Origin: Cephalopachus bancanus
Taxonomy: Eukaryota > Chordata > Mammalia > Primates > Tarsiidae
NCBI GenBank assembly: GCA_027257055.1
Contig: JAPVLO010000161.1
Coordinates: 682,001 to 746,000, forward strand
Reading direction: 5' to 3'
DNA: 64,000 nucleotides
Below, one piece after another: positions 56,931-64,000 of the stretch. Under the pieces are notes generated by a model that was not told the origin of the DNA, made no database searches, and saw only the letters and a program-made list of their open reading frames with translations. Positions within the stretch are counted from its first letter, which is position 1. Every line of letters begins with the position of its first letter. Position numbers and translations under genes: made by a program.

Positions 56931-57212
56931 TTTATTTATTGAGTTGGAGTCTCACTCTGTCGCCCAGACTGGAGTGCCGCGGCCGCTCCCGGCCACCGCA
57001 GCCTCGACCTGCTGGGCCCCGGTGATCCTTCCGCCTCAGCCTTCCAAGTAGCCGGAACTACAGGCATGCGGTACCACGCCCGGCTGATTTTTTGATTTAT
57101 TGTAGAGATGAGGTCTTGCTGCCCAGGCGGGTCTCGAACCCGTGGGCTCAGGCAGTCCTCTCACCTCAGCCTCGCAAAGGCGTGGGATTACAGGCTGAGC
57201 CACCGAGCCCGG
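56931..57212 (-). mobile_element. Young lineage-specific Alu fused to old Alu arm
   Basis: This complete young dimer begins 'gagttggagtctcactctgt' and is very CpG-rich ('ggagtgccgcggccgctccc'). It abuts the (ATTT)n linker of the older Alu. No target-site duplication is evident, so Alu-Alu recombination or loss of the old left arm is possible. Confidence 0.95.
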
Positions 57213-57579
57213 CAAGAAGGTCATTCTTAGTGCACTGGTTATCTGGGCATACCTAGTGAGTTGGAGGCTCAGGTGTACTGAAGACTCTGAACACACTCCC
57301 CCGGGGGCCCACCTTGGAAATTCTGAGCATCCAGGGCCACCAGCCAGGCCATGGGCTCATTATTATTAACCATTGCTTCAGCATCTTCCCTTTAGCACTT
57401 CTCACCAATCCCAAAGTTCCCCACTGAGACACAGAAATTGTGCATACTTCCTAAGGGTTCTGTGGGTATAAGTTTTATGTAACCTCTTTAGCAGGCTCCA
57501 GTATCTGTGATCATATATGGGCCACGCCAACACAGAGATGTGACTGTAAGAGCTGAGTGTGTTCCTAGTCTTTAAAAAC
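57213..57579. other. Unassigned DNA
   Basis: No recognised repeat or coding signal is present. Confidence 0.3.
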
Positions 57580-57588
57580 TAAAATCTT

Positions 57589-57885
57589 GGTCAGGTGTGA
57601 TGACTCATGCCTGTTATCCCAGAACTTTGGGAGGCCAAAGTGGAATGATTCCTTGAGTTCAATAGTTCGAGACCAGTCTGGACAGCATAGCGAGACCTTG
57701 CCTCTACAATAAAATTTTAAAAAATTAGCTGGGTGTGGTGGCATGCGCCTATAGTCCCAGCTACTCGGAGGCTGAGGTAGAATGTTCCCCTGAGTCCAGC
57801 AGGTCAAGGCTAGTAGCCTCTGCACTCTAGCCTGTGTGACAGAGTGAGACTCTGACTCAAAAAAAAAAAAAAAAAAAAAAGACAC
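57589..57885 (+). mobile_element. Older dimeric Alu (sense)
   Basis: It starts 'gtcaggtgtgatgactcatg' and ends in a 22-base A tail. A short duplication 'taaaatctt' lies at 57580-57588 and 57887-57895. The arms are AluJ-like with some local-type marks ('ctgagtccagcaggtcaagg'). Confidence 0.92.
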
Positions 57886-57895
57886 TTAAAATCTT

Positions 57896-58289
57896 AGAAT
57901 TTTTACAAGGCAAAAGGCAAAATAAATGTCATCTTTTTTTTGAACTTGACAAGAGGCACACAAATGTTTGTGAAAACTGTGCAAACAGGGACATGCTTTT
58001 GACATAAATTGCTTAATTCTTTTTCGAAATTGGTACTTAGATAGGGACAACATGCTTTCCCCCCTAAAAGCTCTGTTATTACTCTCATTAAGTGTTTTAT
58101 TTTAGAAGAATTAGAATGCATTTATAAGTAAATGCATTATAAATTTAAGTTTTATTATAAGTAAATAAAAGTATTTAAAATTAACATTTTTTTTCTTACC
58201 AGTGGTTAATTTCTGTGGGATGAAGTAGATTGTATCAGGTACAGTTATAGTTTACATTATGGTTATAATGCAAATTTCTTCAGGTCAGT
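57896..58289. other. AT-rich gene-free DNA
   Basis: Sequence around 57950-58180 is AT-rich with TAAAT/TTTAT clusters. It is repeat-free to my eye. It could be old unique DNA or a decayed LINE. Confidence 0.3.
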
Positions 58290-58640
58290 GTGGTAGATTG
58301 CAAAAATGGCTACAAATTCTCCACAACCCTGCATCCATGCCATTCCCGTGTGGACTCTGATCTGCTTTGGCCAATGGGATGTCGGCAAATAAGACACAAA
58401 CAGAACTTTGAACAGTGCTTGCAAACGGGGATTTTTTGTCCTCCCTTAGAAAACGGTGACTGCTAACATGTGAAAGAGCCCAGGCTGGCCTGTTGGATGA
58501 GGAGAGGCACATAGTGTCCTTAATCCTGTCATGTCAGTTGACAGCCAACCAACTGTCGGACATGGGAATGAGGCCATCATGGGTCACTTGAGCTCAGAAG
58601 CATGAACCAGCTCACCCCAAGACCAGCAGAAGAAACTTTT
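58290..58640 (+). mobile_element. LTR-type interspersed repeat
   Basis: The run 'aaaaatggctacaaattctc', 'tctgctttggccaatgggat', 'ggctggcctgttggatgagg' and 'gaccagcagaagaaac' follows a widespread mammalian LTR-type repeat in sense. A related copy is at 62860. The name is not assigned. Confidence 0.6.
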
Positions 58641-58876
58641 TATGCCTTCCTGAAACTTTGATGTGATGTGGGAGGTAGAGCAACCGTATTGTGTCTATGA
58701 GGCAAGCAATACTCATGGAGGGATAACTGAACAGAAAGAAAGCAGAAGTGAGGATCTCTGATGGCATTATGAAACTGTAGCACCAGCCTTGGAAGGTATG
58801 CCTCTGGGTGTCTTGCATGAGGAAAAAAAGTGCTATTTAGTTCAGCCGGTATAGGTTGGGTCTCTGTTACATGCAA
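58641..58876. other. Unassigned DNA
   Basis: Nothing is recognised before the Alu target duplication. Confidence 0.3.
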
Positions 58877-58890
58877 CCAATATTATTTCT

Positions 58891-59185
58891 TTCTTTTTTT
58901 TTTTTTTTTTTTGAGTCTCACCCCATCACCCAGACTGGAGTGCAGTGGCTGCTCCCGGCCACTGCAGCCTTGACCTGCTGGGCTCCGGCGATCCTTCCGC
59001 CTCAGCCTTCCAAGTAGCTGGAACTATAGGCATGTGCTACCACGCCTGGCTAGTTTTTTTATTTATTGTAAAGATGAGGTCTTGCCAAGTTGTCCAGGCG
59101 GGTCTCGAACCCGCGGGTTTAGGCAATCCACTCACCTCAGCCTCCCAAAGGCGAGGGATTACAGGCTGAGCCACCGAGCCCGGCT
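58891..59185 (-). mobile_element. Young lineage-specific Alu
   Basis: A 14-bp target-site duplication, 'ccaatattatttct' (58877-58890) and 'ccaatattctttct' (59186-59199), flanks it. About eight bases near the 3' end of the right arm are missing ('ttttgagtctcaccccatca'). The left arm has 'cccaaaggcgagggattaca'. Confidence 0.95.
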
Positions 59186-59199
59186 CCAATATTCTTTCT

Positions 59200-60639
59200 A
59201 ACTGAAAAATTGGTTAGTGAAAAATACAGTTTTCCCTGAAGAAGCTTCTGTAAGAGGACTTTCCCTCATCTTTTTACTAAGTCTGACAAAGAAAAGGTGA
59301 CTGTCTATAAAAGACAAAGAATCTTTCTGGGTGGATCCATACCATCAAATGGGCTTTTAGGATTGAGCAGGAAGCTGATCAGAAAGTGAGTTACTTAACG
59401 CCGGTAACCAAAATGAAAGGAGGCCAGAAGTTGCTAATGCAGGTGAGGTGTGGAGACAGGAAGCAGGACCAAGAGAATTGGGAGCAAGAGTGTAGGAAAA
59501 AGACACCCTGGGAAACATCTGGAACCTGTATATCATTGGCCAAGGGAATAACTGTATGAATGACAGCATAATAAATGGGGCCTACCAGACAGATGTGGTC
59601 AGGGATTGGCTAGAATCTTCCCTCTGGTTTGTGGAGTTGAAGCCTCTCTTCTCCGGGTGAGAGTTCCAGGCTCATGAGAGCTGTACTCAGTTGCCCCAGG
59701 ACTGTTAGTGAGAAGACTATGAGGGTGAAACGCCCCTTATTCACTCAGTGTCTGCCTGGATTCCAGAATGCACATTTCACAAACACCTGAGCCTCTGGCG
59801 TTTGATTTCTGCCTCCACTTCCCTCCCTGCCTTAGGGATGCCAGGTCCTTCCCAATACATTTTGCCTCCTGAAATACAGTCTCATTTCACTGCTGTGCCT
59901 CTGTGATTTATGGAGTGTGAGCCTCATGGTGGAGCAAGTAGGACACTGTTCATTTTCATACCTGACACATGAGGAGCCATAAAAGTAAGTCTCTGAAGTC
60001 AGACTCAAGAGCCTCTTGATTAAGAGTTAAATTGCAGATATGATTTACTCAATTTGAGCTGGAGGAAACAAGGGATGTTGAAGATAACGTGACTGGCAGA
60101 CTCACACGTCCGCCTCTTTCGCATGCCTGGATACCTGAGGACCCGGTGTGGAAGTGAGAAGTCTGGATCCGGATGTGGTTTGGGGAGGAGCAGAAGCTGC
60201 CGGTGATTGGCTCGCTTGGGCTCTGCTTCGGGAATATGTGAACTGGGAAGCTTTTCTAATGTCAGTTTTGATGAAGTGAAGTCAGCAGGCTAAGGAGTGA
60301 GATCAAAGATGTTGGGGACATGGTAGAGAACAAGAGTCCAGATTCAGGAGTTCTGGTCTTGACTTTGCAACTGATGAGCTGCAGGACTCCTGTACAAGGA
60401 CAAATGAATGAGTGTCAGTCTCTGGACCTCAAAAATAGAATGGGATGAAATTGCATGAAGATCCTTTTCATTGACGTATGAATGAATGATAGGTAAGGAA
60501 GAAGAGGCGGTAAGGGTAAAAATATTTTTGATAAATGTTACCATGAAAGGTCATTTAGAATAAGCCAAGAATTGGTGGGGAATATGGGGTCAGGATAGGC
60601 AATCTTTACCGTGGAAGATAATGAAACATGCTCCTGACT
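59200..60639. other. Gene-free DNA
   Basis: A weak MIR-like antisense segment occurs at about 60340-60470 ('ggagttctggtcttgacttt'). Other parts are unassigned. No gene is evident. Confidence 0.35.
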
Positions 60640-61130
60640 CAGGACAGAGGAATCAACTGGAGTTACCGAGAGAGACGGGGAATAATTGTTGTAACAAAGT
60701 CCTTGAGTAGGAGAAAGGGGAGGGAACAGAGCGCTCAGGAAGCTTTTGATAGGATCAGGGACAATTCATCCCCTGTAACTGAATGGGAGGCAGAGTATAT
60801 GGGCATGAATGTCAGGAGACAGCTGGATTTGATAATGAGAGAGGGAAGTCATTCTTATCTGATAGTACCTGTTTCTCAAAGAAGCACAAGCTGATGCTGT
60901 CAGCTTAGGTGATGGGAGGTGTTTTGGAGATTCGACAAGAAAGAAGTTGTGATAGAATCTCAGAACATGAAATGGTAAAATTGCTAGGATACAGGGCAGG
61001 ATTTTGGCCCGCGTGGAGCTATAGGCGTGCTGAGGAAATAATTCAGTCAAAATACATGGTCACAAATTTATAGTGAGATCAGTTAGTATAATCGTGGGAT
61101 TTCTCTGCCAGCAGTGTTTATCTGCCTGAG
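60640..61130 (-). mobile_element. L2 LINE ORF2 relic (antisense)
   Basis: The plus-strand pattern 'aaagtccttgagtaggagaa', 'gatcagggacaattcatccc', 'gaggcagagtatatgggcat' and 'atttatagtgagatcagtta' matches the reverse of an L2 (CR1-clade) ORF2 between its endonuclease and reverse transcriptase parts. The frame is broken, and no catalytic motif is preserved. Confidence 0.55.
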
Positions 61131-62015
61131 GCACTGAGGAGGTGGATGATTGGGTTCCCTGAGGAATGAGATCTTCCACCTGGGTAACTTGCAGGAGGAG
61201 ATGGGCAGAGGAGGTGTTTGTAGAGGGGCCAGTATCCTAAGGGATGTGTGAAATCCACACTGTGCAAAGATGGAAGTGAAGACTTAAGAAAGGTGATAGA
61301 TAACGAAAAATGTGGTATGATTAATGGATTTAAAGTCTCCAAAGGTATCAAAGAATTGGTGACCTGGAGTTCTCAAGTAGGTGAACTAGAAGGTGGTGGT
61401 CAGGAAAACACACCTTGAATTTACACTCCTTCCTTCCTGGTTTGCTTTGCAGGTTGAAGACAGGTGTTTGTGAGTCTAAGAATGCAGGTCTGTCCTACTG
61501 CATAATAATCAGTTATGAGCTTCTCCTCAGTTGTACAATATTTACATGCTTCCGGTGAATAAGTGGGCAAGGGGATAGATCAGAAGAGCCCATCTTATTA
61601 TGCAAAGCAAAGTCAAATGACACATCCTATTCACCAAATCTAGCAATAGTGCACGCTGTCATGTAGATGTGTTTTTAAAAGGATTATTTTTGTTGGATTA
61701 AATGGAGTCACTGGTTTTCTCTATGCTTTTCTTATGATTCCTTGGCTCATCTCACTGATCGATGAAGGAAGCATTTTTGCTGTTGATAGCCCAAACCCAG
61801 GGTAGGAAAAGACGAACTTATCTAAAATAAGAGATAGGCAGAGATAAGCTAAGTGTTGGTACATCAGCCACATAGGAAGATCCTAAGATCTAAACAACAA
61901 CCCTAAGAGAAGGTTGACAGGGCACAAAAGTTGTTTGCGTTAAACAGATGAGGTTACAGTCCTGGAGAGATTACTGTCTGCCCCTCTTCCTGTGTCCTTC
62001 ATCTTAGGAAAAGCA
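61131..62015. other. Gene-free DNA with a possible MIR
   Basis: Around 61885-61980 the string 'acaacaaccctaagagaagg', then 'aaacagatgaggttacagtc', resembles a MIR in sense. The rest is unassigned. Confidence 0.4.
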
Positions 62016-62115
62016 TCGCTATTCACTCAGTTACCCAAGCCTGAAACCTTGAGGTCATCCTTGGTTCTACCCCTTTGGTTCCCCTTCCTCAACAAATCAG
62101 TCACTGTCTTGAATG
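62016..62115 (+). mobile_element. L2 ORF2 fragment (sense)
   Basis: A short stretch translates, across a stop, to an 'NLxVILxS' pattern typical of the segment after the L2 reverse transcriptase core ('gaaaccttgaggtcatcctt'). It is too short for certainty. Confidence 0.4.
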
Positions 62116-62859
62116 AATACATGAATAAGTTATTCAACTTCAGTGAAGTTCAGCAGACCTCGCTGAGCACCTAATTGGGACACCTTGGGTAGGAAAACAT
62201 TGTTTTAGCCCTTCCTATTCCCATTTCAGTTGAGGAAATAATTCAGTTTAATAATTATTCAAAGAGTTAAGCAAATAAGTTTCAGGATAGACATATATTT
62301 ACTTTATAACATACCCTTAATTGCTTAACCTTAATTGCTGTTACCTTAATAACACATTGCAAGCTATTTAAAGAAGATGAATTCATGGATAGCACATCAG
62401 TCATTGTACGAATACATATGGGATGATTATTCATACATCTGTTGATGCTTCATATTCAAAATACCATGTATAGATGTCTTAGTTTCCAATTATTAAAAAT
62501 TTAAATACCAAAATATTATCAATATAAAGATATGTGATTAACCAATATAGATTTAAGAATTAACCTACCGCAAACTAGGTTGATAACTATGGATACATAC
62601 TAATGTGGAAAATGTGGAAAATTATAATTTAGAATTTTTAAAAATAGCAGCAGCTAAAAACCACGATTAACTCAAGACAATATTGAGATCTCCAACACAG
62701 ACACACACACAACTCAGAGGTTCTTTCAAAAAATTGTTGGGTTGGAGGGGATTGCATAGATAACTATTCTGTGCGAACATACTTTTGTGTGTCTGTGAAT
62801 GCTACATTTTCTCAAAATGCAGTATCTTTGGTCCCTGAATTTTGTGACTGCTTGAACAA
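62116..62859. other. AT-rich gene-free DNA
   Basis: The 62210-62660 stretch is strongly AT-rich with many TTAAT/TTTAA words and no recognised repeat. A short (AC)n is at 62697-62711. Confidence 0.3.
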
Positions 62860-63235
62860 AGAATGTGGGAGAATGATGTCATGGGACTTCCAAGACTAGG
62901 TCATAAAAGGTGATGTGGGTCTGGCTTTCTCTGTCAGGATACTTGCTACTGGAACACAGCCACCATGTTATGAGGAAGACTAGGCAACACGGAGAGACCA
63001 TATGTACATGTTCCAGCCAGAAGTCTCCACTGAAGTGAGGTGACCAGCATCAGCCACCAGACATCTAAGAGAAAGAGTCTTCAGATAATTCCTGCTTGCA
63101 GTCTCCCGGTCTGATTCCAAATAGATCACAGACAAGCTAATCCCTCTGAGTTCTGCCCAAATTGCACAGTGGCGAGCGAAATAAGTGTTGTCGTTGCTTT
63201 AAACCACTGAGTTTGGGGGTCATTGGGAACATATG
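62860..63235 (+). mobile_element. LTR-type interspersed repeat
   Basis: The parts 'gaacacagccaccatgttat', 'gaggaagactaggcaacacg', 'ctgcccaaattgcacagtgg' and 'gctttaaaccactgagtttg' match the same repeat type as 58290, in sense orientation and near its 3' end. Confidence 0.6.
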
Positions 63236-63457
63236 CATTAGAAGATTTACAGTGTTGCCCTGACTTGATTAGCAAACCCATTTTCTTATAGCGTACTGAA
63301 TTAGAATCCTTGGAAAATGTCAATAGCATGCACTGATTTTACTTTATGACTTGTGTCAATCATAAAAATGATCTTTAGAGATTAGTACCTTGAAAGTAGG
63401 CTCCTATGTAAATAATAATAAATGGCCTTGAAATTAAAAGACATTTTTCCTTTAAAA
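63236..63457. other. Unassigned DNA
   Basis: AT-rich spacer DNA with no recognised feature. Confidence 0.3.
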
Positions 63458-63467
63458 ACCACAGAAA

Positions 63468-63762
63468 GAGCCGGGCTCGGTGGCTCAGCTGTAATCCCAG
63501 CACTTTGGGAGGCCGAGGTGAGTGGATTGCCTGAGCCCGTGGGTTCGAGACCCATCTGGGCAATTTGGCGAGACCTCGTCTCTACAAATCAAAAATTAGC
63601 TAGAAGTGGTAGCACGTGCCTGTAATTCTGGCTACTTGGAAGGCTGAGGCATAAGGATCGCCGGAGCCCAGCAGGTCAAAGCTGAGGTGGCCGAGAGTGT
63701 GCCACTGCACTCCAGTCTGGGCGACAGAGTGAGATTCCAACTCAAAAAAAAAAACAAAACAC
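63468..63762 (+). mobile_element. Young lineage-specific Alu (sense)
   Basis: A perfect 10-bp target-site duplication 'accacagaaa' lies at 63458-63467 and 63763-63772. It begins 'gagccgggctcggtggctca' and ends in an A-rich tail with CAAAAC variation. The right arm keeps 'atcgccggagcccagcaggt'. Confidence 0.96.
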
Positions 63763-63772
63763 ACCACAGAAA

Positions 63773-64000
63773 AGACTTACAATTTTTGGAACTTCTCATG
63801 GTTCCACATAGAACACTATGGGTTACAAATAGGCTGTGAACAACTCATTGAGAAACAACAATCATTACTGATAACTCTTGAATCAAAACTCTTCTTTTAC
63901 CCTCTGTTCAGATCTCTCTTCATGAATCTCCATAATCACTTCCTCCCCCACTTTCCATCAAGCTTATTTGTTTTTATCATATAATAATCTCAAGCATGCA
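63773..64000. other. Unassigned DNA at window end
   Basis: No repeat or gene is recognised in the last bases. Confidence 0.3.

Overview
This window is non-coding DNA from a primate nuclear genome. The evidence is the density and type of its repeats. Dimeric 7SL-derived Alu elements occur about every 3 kb, beside old L1, L2, MIR, ERVL/MaLR-type LTRs and hAT/Tigger-type DNA transposon relics. Thirteen Alu copies belong to one young, CpG-rich type. It differs from the human AluY/S/J and mouse-lemur Alu consensus sequences as I know them. My best guess is a tarsier, with a strepsirrhine as the alternative. This rests on pattern recognition, not on a search.

I found no convincing protein-coding exon, rRNA or tRNA gene, CRISPR array or bacterial-type feature. 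The longest open frames are fragments of Alu, L1 or microsatellite sequence, or chance frames in GC-rich unique sequence. The only recognisable coding fragment is the first 105 codons of an L1 ORF1 (54776-55090). The window therefore reads as intergenic or intronic DNA, and no operon-like gene cooperation can be described.

Layout. 1-11 kb: Alu-rich, with L1M 3' ends, a nested DNA transposon (7832-8204), a G-rich block (4930-4990) and an unexplained ~160 bp direct repeat (5724/7034). 11-24 kb: relatively unique and GC-richer, with L2 and MIR relics, one THE1/MST-type LTR and AT-rich blocks that look like conserved non-coding elements. 24-33 kb: a near-complete LTR-type repeat (24454-25034), a compound microsatellite able to fold on itself (26211-26381), more LTR-type repeats and a MER5A-like transposon. 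33-48 kb: MIR, hAT and MaLR relics, young Alus with clean target-site duplications, and a long antisense old LINE (44.9-46.3 kb). 48-56 kb is the most structured part. It holds a tiny mRNA-tail insertion (48848-48909), a solo retroviral-type LTR with TG...CA ends and a 4-bp duplication (50841-51560), a 139-bp almost perfect inverted repeat (51571-51709 and 52383-52521), and the 5' 2.4 kb of an L1 lacking its whole 3' portion. The second arm of the inverted repeat and the L1 both lie inside one older LTR-type repeat. 56-64 kb: nested Alus, old LTR-type repeats, antisense L2 and AT-rich unique DNA.

All family names come from memory of consensus sequences. Where only a repeat class could be supported, the entry says so.
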